Assembly (NCBI GenBank): GCA_934636435.1
Contig: CAKUAQ010000002.1
Location: forward strand, 1-64,000
Source of the DNA: an uncultured Eubacteriales bacterium
GTDB taxonomy: Bacteria > Bacillota > Clostridia > Oscillospirales > Acutalibacteraceae
Length of the DNA stretch: 64,000 nucleotides
Direction of reading: 5' to 3'
The notes below the pieces were generated by a model. It searched no databases. It saw nothing but the letters and a program-made list of their open reading frames with translations, and was not told the DNA's origin. The translations under genes and the position numbers were made by a program. Shown piece after piece: positions 9,490-18,084 of the stretch (the first letter of the stretch is position 1; each line of letters opens with the position of its first letter).

Positions 9490-9988
9490 CTATCTCTCCC
9501 ATATCGGCGATGGCGGCGTCAATCAGCGCCCGATGGTCGGCCGGGGTGATCTCCCGCTCCAGCAGCTTAGCTGCCAGCACCGCCGACACATCCACGATCT
9601 CCTGTTTGATCCCCGCCTGTGCCTTTTTCCGCTCCAGCGCCGCCTGAGTCTGGGCTTCCCGGACGATACCGTCCGCCTTCTCCCGGGCTTCGGCGACGAT
9701 GCGCTCCGCCCGGTGATCCGCCTGCCCGGTGGCGGTTTGTAAAATCCGCTCCGCCTGAGCATGGGCGTCCGCCAGCTGCCGCTCGTAGGTCTGCCGGTTC
9801 TCCTCCGCCGTCTGCTGCGCCTGCTCCGCCTTGCGGTATTGCTCGTCCAGCTGCGCCTTACGCTGGGCCAGCAGCTTGCGCACCGGCTGATAGAGAAATT
9901 TCTTGAGGATCAGAAACAGCAGCAGCAGATTGCACAGGGAGATCAGCACCTGCCACAGATTGATGGATATGACATCAAGATTCTGCAT
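9464..9988 (-). CDS. atpF: ATP synthase F0 b subunit
   Basis: 174 residues, dimeric peripheral stalk. One transmembrane helix near the N-terminus (SINLWQVLISLCNLLLLFLILKKF; residues about 8-31) is followed by a long charged coiled coil rich in Lys, Glu, Gln and Ala. The ATG at 9988 (MQNLDV) is chosen because AAGGAG lies eight bases upstream; a GTG three codons earlier would overlap that site. Confidence 0.93.
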   Translation of the reverse strand: MQNLDVISINLWQVLISLCNLLLLFLILKKFLYQPVRKLLAQRKAQLDEQYRKAEQAQQTAEENRQTYERQLADAHAQAERILQTATGQADHRAERIVAEAREKADGIVREAQTQAALERKKAQAGIKQEIVDVSAVLAAKLLEREITPADHRALIDAAIADMGEIGDAHDGHQ

Positions 9989-10000
9989 ATCCGTCACTCC

Positions 10001-10285
10001 TTATTTGATGGTGTTCATGAGAATATTCACCAGACGGCCGGGCGCCACGAAAATCAGCAGAATGGCGATAACCAGCGCATACAGACCGGTGGTCTCCGCG
10101 ATGGCGCAGCCCATGAGCATGGTGGTGGTGACCTCCGACTTGCACTCCGGCTGCCGGCCGATGGCCTCGCACGCCTTCGCCACGGCGTTACCTTCACCGA
10201 TACCGGGGCCGATACCGGCGATCATCGCCATGCCGGCGCCCAACGCGCAGCTGCCCAGAATAATACCGATTGCCAGTTCCAACAT
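10001..10285 (-). CDS. atpE: ATP synthase F0 c subunit, two-carboxylate ion site
   Basis: 94 residues forming the rotor ring. Two membrane helices flank the polar loop GRQPE. The first helix has GIGPGIGEG with Glu31 where Na+-dependent c subunits such as Ilyobacter have Gln; the second has the CAIAETTGLY motif with ion-binding Glu64 and Thr65. Glu plus Glu with a following Ser/Thr is the two-carboxylate arrangement described for Fusobacterium nucleatum, so Na+ coupling is a reasonable inference rather than a demonstrated fact. The start follows GGAGG; the open frame upstream belongs to the atpB 3' region. Confidence 0.93.
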   Translation of the reverse strand: MLELAIGIILGSCALGAGMAMIAGIGPGIGEGNAVAKACEAIGRQPECKSEVTTTMLMGCAIAETTGLYALVIAILLIFVAPGRLVNILMNTIK

Positions 10286-10325
10286 AATGATATACCTCCA
10301 AATTTTATTTTCTGTCGGGATGAAT

Positions 10326-11261
10326 TTACGAACGGGTGGGTGCGGTATCCGCTTTCTTTGCGGCTTTTTTCGCCTGCCGGGCGAAGTACAGGTCCGCGGG
10401 GAAGCCGCCGGCCACATACAGCATCGTCAGCATCGCGAAAATAAACGCCTGTAGCAATCCGCTGAACACGTCAAAATAAACGCTCAGCACGGCGGGCAGA
10501 CCGATCCGCAGCAGCGGAATGTCGCCCAAGGCACCGGGCAGCCAGCCCAGCACCAGCTTGGACAGCCCCGTCAGCCCCGCCGCCACCAGCACGGAGATCA
10601 CCGAGCCGGAGAGGATGTTGCCGTAATGACGGAACGCCATGGAGATGGGGGTCGCCACCTCGCTGATGATATTGAGGGGTGCCAGCAGCGGCACCGGCTC
10701 GGCAAAGCTCTTGAGATACTGGAGGGGGCCGCATTTGCACTTATAACAGGTGATCAGCGCAAACACCAGCAGCGCCCAGCCACCCACCACATTCAGGTCG
10801 GAGGTGGGAGCGTACAGCCCCAGCAGGGTCAGCAGGCTGGAGAACGCCGACAGCGCCATCACCGCCGCAATAAACGGCGAAAAGCCCGCAAAATAGTCGC
10901 CCATATTGGCGTGGATGAGACCGTCGGTTTTTTCCACGATCCATTCGGCGATGAGCTGACGCTTGCTGCCCCCCGCAGCGGTGATGCCGTGGGTCATATA
11001 CAGGCACAGCCAAAACACCGACAGAATCACCAGCCAGGAATTGACCTGCGCCTCGGTGATGGGCAAGCCTCCCAGCGGCAGCGGGAGGGTGGTATACACC
11101 AGCGCCCCCACGATCTCAATATCGTCGGAGGCGGAAGTGAACAGGATCTTCAGCACCATCCCCGCCACCAGCGGCAGCGCCGCCAGCACCAGCAGCAGAA
11201 TGTCCACCGCCCGGAAACGGCGGCTTTTCGTATTCATGGGTTTCGGTTCCGCTCCTTTCAT
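10326..11261 (-). CDS. atpB: ATP synthase F0 a subunit
   Basis: 311 residues (303 if started at the ATG at 11237). A polytopic membrane protein forming the ion channel next to the c ring. The conserved arginine occurs in ISMAFRHYGNILSGSVISVL, equivalent to the FRLFGN motif of the family. The ATG at 11261 overlaps the atpI stop as ATGA; an open frame continues upstream but only as an overlap of atpI in another frame. C-terminal tail is Lys/Ala rich. Confidence 0.92.
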   Translation of the reverse strand: MKGAEPKPMNTKSRRFRAVDILLLVLAALPLVAGMVLKILFTSASDDIEIVGALVYTTLPLPLGGLPITEAQVNSWLVILSVFWLCLYMTHGITAAGGSKRQLIAEWIVEKTDGLIHANMGDYFAGFSPFIAAVMALSAFSSLLTLLGLYAPTSDLNVVGGWALLVFALITCYKCKCGPLQYLKSFAEPVPLLAPLNIISEVATPISMAFRHYGNILSGSVISVLVAAGLTGLSKLVLGWLPGALGDIPLLRIGLPAVLSVYFDVFSGLLQAFIFAMLTMLYVAGGFPADLYFARQAKKAAKKADTAPTRS

Positions 11262-11653
11262 GGGGTGTTCCCCGATTTCCGTCCCACCAGCGGGCGGAAC
11301 GCCACCGCCAGCCGGGGGAAGAACAACGGCACCAGCGCCGTCACGGTATTGAAGCAGGGCAGCAGCACCCCCAGCGCCGCCGCCGCAAACAGCGCCACCA
11401 TCCGCAGGGATTGGGACAGCCGCATCAACGTGCGGGCGTTTTTCTCCTCCCGGTTGGTCGCCTCCTGAATGGTGACCCCCATGAGAAGAAAATTCAGCAC
11501 CGCCGCGCCGCCGCTGAGCAGGTTCCCCAGCAGCACCGTGTAGTCCCACTGACCGATCACCAGAAACACCGCCTGCAGCAGCACACTGAGCAGCAGCTCG
11601 CACAGGGCGATATACCCGGTCTCCTGCCGCACGGTCTTGTCGATGGCTTTCAT
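11258..11653 (-). CDS. atpI: ATP synthase-associated AtpI-like membrane protein
   Basis: 131 residues with about four hydrophobic helices; small, poorly conserved first gene of the operon. AtpI proteins assist c-ring assembly or Mg2+ supply in related bacteria. Identification rests mostly on position ahead of atpB, size and topology. Start taken at the ATG giving MKAIDKTVRQETGY, since upstream residues in the frame are Pro/Gly/Cys-rich and overlap the promoter; the ribosome binding site is weak. Confidence 0.7.
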   Translation of the reverse strand: MKAIDKTVRQETGYIALCELLLSVLLQAVFLVIGQWDYTVLLGNLLSGGAAVLNFLLMGVTIQEATNREEKNARTLMRLSQSLRMVALFAAAALGVLLPCFNTVTALVPLFFPRLAVAFRPLVGRKSGNTP

Positions 11654-11691
11654 CCATCCGCACCCGCTTTCTCTGTAACGTATCATGGAAA

Positions 11692-11720
11692 AGTATACCA
11701 TACCCATCGGCAAAAAGCAA
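11692..11720 (-). promoter_or_regulatory. promoter of the atp operon
   Basis: On the minus strand, TTGCTT (11715-11720) and TATACT (11692-11697) are 17 bases apart, with a TG extension before the -10. It lies about 40 bases before atpI and is the only convincing promoter for the nine-gene operon. Confidence 0.7.
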
Positions 11721-11909
11721 TGGAGAAAAATCGTCCCGGTGTCCGCTATCTGCCCATCTGACGGCAGTGTACCGGAAACCGCCGCCGGTTGCAATGGGCA
11801 CCCGTTGGACACCTGCCCAAATACCGGACACTCCCCCGAAAACTGTCTGAAATTCAGACAAAACCGCCGCCGCTGCCCAAAATTTCAACACCCATCCGGC
11901 GGTTGTCCA

Positions 11910-11938
11910 TGGACGGGGCGACCGGACGTGGGTATACT
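11910..11938 (+). promoter_or_regulatory. candidate promoter of the HdeD-MMPL operon
   Basis: TGGACG (11910-11915) and TATACT (11933-11938) are spaced by 17 bases, about 70 bases before the first gene. The -35 matches four of six consensus positions. Confidence 0.5.
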
Positions 11939-12008
11939 ATGGGCAGACAGGCGGGAAAAACAAAACCGAATCCCCGCCGCTGTGTATGCATGAAAGGAGC
12001 AAACAACT

Positions 12009-12611
12009 ATGGATATGCGTTCCGTCGCCCCCATGCGGGCCGCCAAAATCGCCTATATCATCGTCTCGGCCGCCCTGTGCATTCTGGGGGTGGTGCTCAT
12101 CGCCGTGCCGGAGTTCTCCGCGGCGGCGCTGGGTACCGTCTGCGGCGTGCTGCTGATCGTCTTCGGCATCGTGCGGCTGCTGGGATATTTCTCCCGGGAT
12201 CTGTACCGGCTGGCGTTTCAGTATGATCTGACCTTCGGCATCCTGCTGATCGCGCTGGGGGTCGTCCTGCTGGTCCACCCCGCCGGGCTGATGACCTTCC
12301 TCTGCATCGCCTGCGGCATCTATATTCTGTCCGACGGTCTGTTCAAAATACAGATTGCGCTGGACTCCAAGCGTTTCGGTCTGCGGGAATGGTGGCTGAT
12401 TCTGGTGCTGGCGGTGCTGACCGGTCTGTGCGGACTCGCGCTGATGTTCCGCCCCGGTGAGGGCAGCAGCCTGCTGATGGTGCTGCTGGGCATCACGCTG
12501 CTGGCCGAGGGGATCCTCAATCTGAGCACCGTCATCACCGCTGTGAAGATCGTCAGGAATCAGCGGCCCGACGTGATCGAAACCACCGTCTATGAGGAAG
12601 GAGAGGAATAA
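12009..12611 (+). CDS. HdeD-family (DUF308) membrane protein
   Basis: 200 residues with six predicted transmembrane helices arranged as the repeated short hairpins of the HdeD/DUF308 family (for example ALCILGVVLIAVPEFSAAALG and FGILLIALGVVLLVHPAGLM). HdeD is linked to acid resistance in enterobacteria, but the function in Firmicutes is unknown. AAAGGAG precedes the ATG. It is five bases upstream of the MMPL gene, so the three genes to 16673 are likely one operon. The charged C-terminus (YEEGEE) is probably cytoplasmic. Confidence 0.75.
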   Translation: MDMRSVAPMRAAKIAYIIVSAALCILGVVLIAVPEFSAAALGTVCGVLLIVFGIVRLLGYFSRDLYRLAFQYDLTFGILLIALGVVLLVHPAGLMTFLCIACGIYILSDGLFKIQIALDSKRFGLREWWLILVLAVLTGLCGLALMFRPGEGSSLLMVLLGITLLAEGILNLSTVITAVKIVRNQRPDVIETTVYEEGEE

Positions 12612-12616
12612 GCGCC

Positions 12617-14719
12617 ATGGGGTTTTCCAAAGCGGTTGTTAAATACCGCATTCCCATTTTAATTCTGGCGCTGGTGCTGCTGGTGCCCTCGGTGCTGGGT
12701 ATGGTCGGCACCCGCATCAACTACGATATGCTGGACTATCTGCCGGAGGATATGGATACCGTCATCGGGCAGAATGAGCTGCTGAAGGATTTCGGCAAGG
12801 GTGCCTTTTCCTTCATCGTGGTGGAGGACATGGCGGACAAGGATGTCGCCGCCCTGTGCGACAAGCTGGAAACCGTCGACCATGTGGAAACGGTGCTGTG
12901 GTATTCCTCCCTGGCGGATGTATCCATCCCCAAGGAGCTGCTGCCCGACGAGATCTATAACGAATTCAACACCGACAACGCCACGCTGGTGGCGGTGTTC
13001 TTCGACAGCGCCACCTCGGCGGACGTGACCATGGACGCCATCCGGGAGATCCGCTCCATCGCCGGCAAGCAGTGCTTCGTGTCCGGTATGTCGGCGCTGG
13101 TCACCGACCTGAAGGACCTGTGCGAAAAGGAAGAGCCCATCTATGTGGGGCTGGCGGTGCTGTGCGCCACCGTGGCCATGCTGGTGCTGCTGGACGGCTG
13201 GCTGGTGCCCTTTGTGTTCCTCGCCTCCATCGGCATGATGATCCTCTTGAATCTGGGCACCAACTACTTCTTCGGCGAGATTTCGTACATCACCAAGGCA
13301 CTTTCCGCCGTGCTGCAGCTGGCAGTCACCATGGACTATTCCATCTTTCTGTGGCACAGCTACAACGAGCAGCGGCTGCATTTCAGCGATCCCAAGGAGG
13401 CCATGGCGCACGCCATCCACGATACCCTCACCTCGGTGGTGGGCAGCTCCGTCACCACGGTGGCCGGCTTTGCGGCGCTGTGCTTTATGACCTTCACACT
13501 GGGGCGTGACCTGGGGCTGGTCATGGCCAAGGGCGTTATCTTCGGCGTCATCGGCTGCGTCACCGTGCTGCCCGCCATGATCCTGGTGCTGGATAAGCCT
13601 CTGCAAAAGACCCGCCACAAATCCATCATCCCCAATATGGGCAAATTTGCCGCCGGTGTCACCAAGGTATTCCCGGTGTTTCTGGTGATCTTCGCCCTGC
13701 TGATCCCGCCCGCCTATTACGGCTACGACAAGACCAACGACGAGGTCTACTACGATATGGGCGAGTGTCTGCCGGAGGATATGGAATACGTCATCGCCAA
13801 CTCCAAGCTGTCGGAGGAGTTTGATATTGCCTCCACCCATATGGTGCTGGTGGACGCTAACCTCCCCTCCAAAACCGTCCGCTCCATGATTAACGATATG
13901 GAGGATGTGGACGGTGTGAAATACGTGCTGGGGCTGGAATCGGTGGTCGGCTCCCGGGTGCCGGAGGAGATCCTGCCGGACAGCCTGCGAGAGATTCTCA
14001 AGAGCGACAAATGGGAGCTGCTGCTCATCAACTCCGAATACAAGGTCGCCAGCGACAAGGTGAATGAGCAGGTGGCCAGTCTGAACACCATCCTCAAGCA
14101 ATACGATCCCACCGGTATGCTCATCGGTGAGGCTCCCTGCATGAAGGATATGATCGAGACCACCAACCACGACTTCCAGGTGGTCAACGCCGTGTCCATC
14201 CTCGCCATCTTCGTCATTATCGCCCTGGTGGAAAAGAGCATCAGCCTGCCCTTCATCCTCATCGCAGTCATTGAGCTGGCCATCTTCATCAATCTGGGGC
14301 TGCCCCACTATCTGGGACAATCGCTGCCCTTCATCGCCCCCATCTGCATCAGCACCATCCAGCTGGGCGCCACGGTGGACTACGCCATTCTGATGACCAC
14401 CCGCTATAAGGCGGAGCGGCTGGCGGGACACGATAAGCGGACCAGCGTCAACACGGCGCTGGGCACCTCCATCCCCTCCATTCTGGTGTCCGGTATGGGG
14501 CTGTTCGCCGCCACCTTCGGTGTGGCGCTGTATTCCGACATCGACATCATCAGCTCCATGTGTATGCTGATGGCGCGGGGCGCTATCGTGAGTATGCTGT
14601 GCGTCATCTTCATCCTGCCGGCGCTGCTGATGCTGTGCGATAAGCTCGTTTGCGTCACCACATGGGGTATGACCCATCTTTCCAAAAAACAGAAAACGGA
14701 GGTAACCGTCCATGAATAA
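12617..14719 (+). CDS. MMPL/RND-family transporter
   Basis: 700 residues in two similar halves. Each half has a first transmembrane helix, an extracytoplasmic domain (about 35-160 and 375-520) and a block of five or six helices. Repeated acidic motifs LPEDMD and LPEDME follow helix 1 of each half, and TMDYSIFLWHSY / TVDYAILMTTRYKAE are the paired helix-4 proton-relay type segments of MMPL proteins. Such proteins export lipids or peptides by proton antiport; the substrate here is unknown. It overlaps the next gene by eight bases, which argues for a functional pair with the heptad-repeat protein. Confidence 0.85.
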   Translation: MGFSKAVVKYRIPILILALVLLVPSVLGMVGTRINYDMLDYLPEDMDTVIGQNELLKDFGKGAFSFIVVEDMADKDVAALCDKLETVDHVETVLWYSSLADVSIPKELLPDEIYNEFNTDNATLVAVFFDSATSADVTMDAIREIRSIAGKQCFVSGMSALVTDLKDLCEKEEPIYVGLAVLCATVAMLVLLDGWLVPFVFLASIGMMILLNLGTNYFFGEISYITKALSAVLQLAVTMDYSIFLWHSYNEQRLHFSDPKEAMAHAIHDTLTSVVGSSVTTVAGFAALCFMTFTLGRDLGLVMAKGVIFGVIGCVTVLPAMILVLDKPLQKTRHKSIIPNMGKFAAGVTKVFPVFLVIFALLIPPAYYGYDKTNDEVYYDMGECLPEDMEYVIANSKLSEEFDIASTHMVLVDANLPSKTVRSMINDMEDVDGVKYVLGLESVVGSRVPEEILPDSLREILKSDKWELLLINSEYKVASDKVNEQVASLNTILKQYDPTGMLIGEAPCMKDMIETTNHDFQVVNAVSILAIFVIIALVEKSISLPFILIAVIELAIFINLGLPHYLGQSLPFIAPICISTIQLGATVDYAILMTTRYKAERLAGHDKRTSVNTALGTSIPSILVSGMGLFAATFGVALYSDIDIISSMCMLMARGAIVSMLCVIFILPALLMLCDKLVCVTTWGMTHLSKKQKTEVTVHE

Positions 14720-16673
14720 GCTACTGAAAAAACCGCTGGCGCTGGTTTCCTGCGCCGCTCTGCTGGCCGCGGGCAGCGTGGGCGTCACTGTGCTGGCGCT
14801 GAACAATGCCGACAGCAAAACGGAGGAGGACTCCTCCGCCTCCAAGGTGTCTCTGCTGGCCCCGGACAGCACCGCCGACCTGTCCAAGGACGAGACGGTG
14901 TATGTGCTGGCGGGTGCCGACGGCAGCGTGAAAAAAATCATCGTCAGCGACTGGATCCAGAATAGGGCGAACGCCGCCTCCTTCACCGACAAGTCGGAAA
15001 TGAAGGACGTGGAAAACGTCAAGGGCAACGAATCCTATACCATGAACGGCGACCATATGCGGGTATGGGACGCGCAGGGCAATGACATCTATTGCCAGGG
15101 CACCGTCGATAAGGAGCTGCCGGTGAGCCTGTCCGTCTCCTATACGCTGGACGGCAAGACCGTCTCCGCCGAGGAGCTGGCGGGCAAGAGCGGCAAGGTC
15201 GTCATCCGCTACGATTACCGGAACAACCAATATAAAATGGTGACCGTGGACGGTAAAGAGGAAAAGATGTACGTTCCCTTCGGGATGCTGACCGGAATGC
15301 TGCTGGATAACGACGTGTTCAGGAACGTGACCGTCACCAACGGCAAGGTTATCAACGACGGCAACCGCACCGCCGTCATCGGGCTGGCATTCCCCGGCTT
15401 GCAGGAGAATCTGAACCTGTCCAAGGACAAGCTGGAAATCCCCGCTTATGTGGAAATCACGGCGGACGTGGAGAATTTCGAGATGACCAACACCGTCACC
15501 GTGGCCACCAACGAAATTTTCAACAAGCTGAACACCGACAACCTTAATTCCGTAGACGAGCTGACCGCCTCGCTGAACACCCTCAACGACGCCATGCGGC
15601 AGCTCATGGACGGCTCCTCCCAGCTGTATGGCGGGCTGACCACCCTGCTGGAGAAATCCGGCACACTGGTGCAGGGCATCGACGCGCTGGCGGCGGGCGC
15701 CGCCCGGCTGAAGGACGGCTCCGGCACGCTGGATGCGGGCGCTGGCGAGCTGCTCGCCGGACTGACGGAGCTGACCGCCCATAACGACACCCTCAATGCG
15801 GGGGCAAAAACCGTCTTCGGTACCCTGCTCAGCTCCGTGCAAAAGCAATTCGCCGATGCCGGGCTGACCGTGGACGACCTGACCATTGAGAATTACAAGA
15901 CCGCGCTGGGCGGGCTGCTGACCGCCCCCAACGACACCCAGAAGACCCAGCTGGCAACGCTGGCGCAGCCCGTGCTGGACGCCCAATTGGCGGCCAAGCA
16001 CATTCCCGAGGCGTATTACCCCGCCGTCAAGGTGCTGCTGGCGCAGCAGCTGAACGCCGGCAAGACCACCGACGAGGCGATGACCTACATCGGCACGCTG
16101 CTCTACAAGGCGCAGCAGAACGATCCCGCCAGCCTGCAGGCTCTGCAGCAGGCGGGGCAGCTTGCCGCCACCCCCGTGGGGCAGGCGACCATCCAGGCGC
16201 TGTACATCGGGCTGGCGCAGCAGACCCTCGCGCCCCAGGTGAAGCAGGCCATCGCCGGGCTGGACAGCTACAACGAGTTCTACACCGGGCTGCAGGACTA
16301 CACCGCCGGCGTGGCGGAGGCCAAGGACGGCGCCGCGCAGCTGAAGGACGGCTCCGCCCAGCTGGCGGCAGGCGCGGCTCAGCTGTATGACGGCGTGCTG
16401 CAGCTCAAAGACGGCGCTCCGGCGCTGGTGGACGGCGTGACCCGGCTGAAGGATGGGGCGATGCGTCTGTCCGACGGGCTGAAGGCCTTTAACGAACAGG
16501 GCGTGAAGAAGCTCACCGATGCCGTCAACGGCGATCTGGGCGGTCTGGTGACCCGGCTGAAAGCCACCGCAGACGTATCCAAGGCCTATCAGTCCTATAC
16601 CGGCCTGGGCGACGGCATGGACGGTCAGGTGAAATTCATCTACCGCACCGACGCCGTAAAAGTTCAAAAATAA
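14712..16673 (+). CDS. secreted/anchored heptad-repeat (LxxG) protein, MMPL partner
   Basis: 653 residues. An N-terminal signal-type helix (LLKKPLALVSCAALLAAGSVGVTVLAL) is followed by a beta-rich domain (about 35-270) and then two blocks of seven-residue repeats with L-x-x-G spacing (LKDGSGTLDAGAGELLAG at about 333-350 and another block at about 540-600). This pattern is that of the 'X-X-X-Leu-X-X-Gly heptad repeat' and YhgE-like proteins that accompany MMPL transporters in Firmicutes. I infer an extracytoplasmic adaptor or tether role. The frame ends with VKVQK just before a long inverted repeat. Confidence 0.72.
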   Translation: MNKLLKKPLALVSCAALLAAGSVGVTVLALNNADSKTEEDSSASKVSLLAPDSTADLSKDETVYVLAGADGSVKKIIVSDWIQNRANAASFTDKSEMKDVENVKGNESYTMNGDHMRVWDAQGNDIYCQGTVDKELPVSLSVSYTLDGKTVSAEELAGKSGKVVIRYDYRNNQYKMVTVDGKEEKMYVPFGMLTGMLLDNDVFRNVTVTNGKVINDGNRTAVIGLAFPGLQENLNLSKDKLEIPAYVEITADVENFEMTNTVTVATNEIFNKLNTDNLNSVDELTASLNTLNDAMRQLMDGSSQLYGGLTTLLEKSGTLVQGIDALAAGAARLKDGSGTLDAGAGELLAGLTELTAHNDTLNAGAKTVFGTLLSSVQKQFADAGLTVDDLTIENYKTALGGLLTAPNDTQKTQLATLAQPVLDAQLAAKHIPEAYYPAVKVLLAQQLNAGKTTDEAMTYIGTLLYKAQQNDPASLQALQQAGQLAATPVGQATIQALYIGLAQQTLAPQVKQAIAGLDSYNEFYTGLQDYTAGVAEAKDGAAQLKDGSAQLAAGAAQLYDGVLQLKDGAPALVDGVTRLKDGAMRLSDGLKAFNEQGVKKLTDAVNGDLGGLVTRLKATADVSKAYQSYTGLGDGMDGQVKFIYRTDAVKVQK

Positions 16674-16687
16674 TTCACCGATAATTT

Positions 16688-16730
16688 CAGTCCGGTGTGG
16701 TATGATAAACCCGTAAGCCACACCGGACTG
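16688..16730 (+). promoter_or_regulatory. 13-bp perfect inverted repeat enclosing a -10 element
   Basis: CAGTCCGGTGTGG (16688-16700) and its exact complement (16718-16730) flank a 17-base loop that begins with TATGAT (16701-16706), preceded by TG in the left arm. No good -35 is spaced to it (nearest TTCACC is 21 bases away). It may be a factor-dependent promoter with an operator, or a hairpin ending the upstream operon; it lacks a T-run. Confidence 0.6.
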
Positions 16731-16757
16731 TTCACTACCTGTAAGGAGGGTGTCCAC

Positions 16758-17732
16758 ATGAGATCCGCAACCAAAAAAGCCCTGGCCATCACCGGCGGGG
16801 TCGCCGCCATCGGCGCGGTGGCCGGAGCCGCCGCCTATACCGTCACCGACCTGCTGGTGCGGGTGGCGCTGGATCGGGATAAGCCCCGCATCCTGCAAAA
16901 TTCCGAGGGGCGCATTTCCGGCGCCAAGGAGGAAAGCCCTTTCCAGACCGTCCGCCGGGAAGCGTCCCGGACGCTGGAGAGCCGCCCCCACGAGGTGGTG
17001 CGCATCAATGCCGAGGACGGCATGCTGCTGGCCGGGCACTGGTTCCGGCAGGAGGGAGCCCGGCGCACCATCGTGGCCATGCACGGCTGGCGTTCCAGCT
17101 ACGGCATGGATTTCGGGATGATCGCCGATTTCTGGCTGAATAACGGCTGCAATGTGCTGTTCGCCGAGCAGCGGGGACAGAACAACAGCGGCGGCACCCA
17201 TATGGGCTTCGGCATGACCGAGCGGTTCGACTGCCGCAGCTGGGTGAATTTCGTCAATGAGCGCTGCGGCACCGAGCTGCCGGTGTATCTGGCGGGGGTG
17301 TCCATGGGCGCAGCCACGGTGCTGATGGCCACCGGACTTACGCTGCCGGAGAATGTCCGGGGCGTGATGGCGGACTGCGGCTTCACCTCCCCCCATGCCA
17401 TCTGGGAGTATATCACCCGCAAGAATCTCCATATGCGCTTCGGGCTGAAGGGGCAGATGGCCGACCGCATCTGCCGCCGGAAAATTCATATGGGAGCGGC
17501 GGATTATTCCACCGTGGAGGCGCTGCGCACCACCCATCTGCCGGTGCTGTTCATCCACGGCACCGACGACCATTTCGTCCCCATCGAAATGACCTACGAG
17601 AACTATAAGGCCTGTGCCGGTCCCAAACGGCTGCTGGTGGTGCCGGGCGCCGAGCACGGCATGAGCTACGCCGTGGACCGGGAGGGCTACGAGAAAGCCG
17701 TCCGGGATTTCTGGGCGACCTACGACCGCTGA
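16758..17732 (+). CDS. alpha/beta hydrolase with N-terminal membrane anchor
   Basis: 324 residues. An N-terminal hydrophobic segment (about 8-36) probably anchors it in the membrane. The hydrolase core shows TIVAMHGW (oxyanion, 104-111), nucleophile elbow GVSMGA with Ser182, an acid in HGTDDHFVP and a histidine in GAEHGMSYA. This resembles the YqkD/BEM46-like serine hydrolases of Firmicutes; the substrate is not known. AAGGAGG stands before the ATG. It is preceded by the inverted repeat and followed by a hairpin, so it is probably a single-gene unit. Confidence 0.82.
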   Translation: MRSATKKALAITGGVAAIGAVAGAAAYTVTDLLVRVALDRDKPRILQNSEGRISGAKEESPFQTVRREASRTLESRPHEVVRINAEDGMLLAGHWFRQEGARRTIVAMHGWRSSYGMDFGMIADFWLNNGCNVLFAEQRGQNNSGGTHMGFGMTERFDCRSWVNFVNERCGTELPVYLAGVSMGAATVLMATGLTLPENVRGVMADCGFTSPHAIWEYITRKNLHMRFGLKGQMADRICRRKIHMGAADYSTVEALRTTHLPVLFIHGTDDHFVPIEMTYENYKACAGPKRLLVVPGAEHGMSYAVDREGYEKAVRDFWATYDR

Positions 17733-17752
17733 GCATCCGTGCGACGACAGCC

Positions 17753-17783
17753 ACGCCCCTCCGGCAACTTGCCGGAGGGGCGT
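17753..17783 (+). terminator. terminator hairpin after the hydrolase
   Basis: ACGCCCCTCCGGCAA (17753-17767) pairs with TTGCCGGAGGGGCGT (17769-17783). The stem is long and GC-rich; only TTCC follows. Confidence 0.65.
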
Positions 17784-18084
17784 TCCGTATGTCCGAAAAG
17801 CCGCAGGAGTCAGGGCGGCCGTCGTCTCCTGCGCATGGGAGGTAGTGCCGTGCGCCTTTAGGGCACGGGGACAGGCCATGCTTCTTGTCCTTTACGGCGT
17901 TTCCGGGAGCGCCCGCCGATGGCGGCAAACCGATGCCCCGCAGGGGGCATCGGCGTTTTCGGAGCGCTTGCGGGAGACTCATGCCCCGTGATTTCGGGGA
18001 CCGGCGAACTCTGGGGACCGCTCGGCTTGCCGCTCCATTATTGGCCGAACCGCCCCTGTCGTTCCGGCGGCGCCCCGCGCCGTC
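17784..18084. other. convergent intergenic region with structured segments
   Basis: About 300 bases between the hydrolase and the convergent gpr gene. No convincing gene is present. A second hairpin, CCGATGCCCC (17930-17939) with GGGGCATCGG (17944-17953) followed by CGTTTTC, can stop transcription in either direction. The 17800-17880 stretch also holds GTGCC...GGGCAC pairing, so a small structured RNA cannot be excluded. Confidence 0.4.

Noticed and set aside
10326..11891. 521-residue atpB fusion with an N-terminal domain
   Set aside because: The extra 210 residues are atpI read in another frame; ATGA overlap gives the normal a subunit.
12659..17879. Very long minus-strand open frames (789 and 1052 residues) opposite the MMPL, heptad and hydrolase genes
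   Set aside because: They are His/Gln/Gly-rich, lack ribosome binding sites and family motifs, and lie antisense to well-supported genes; typical of GC-rich coding DNA.
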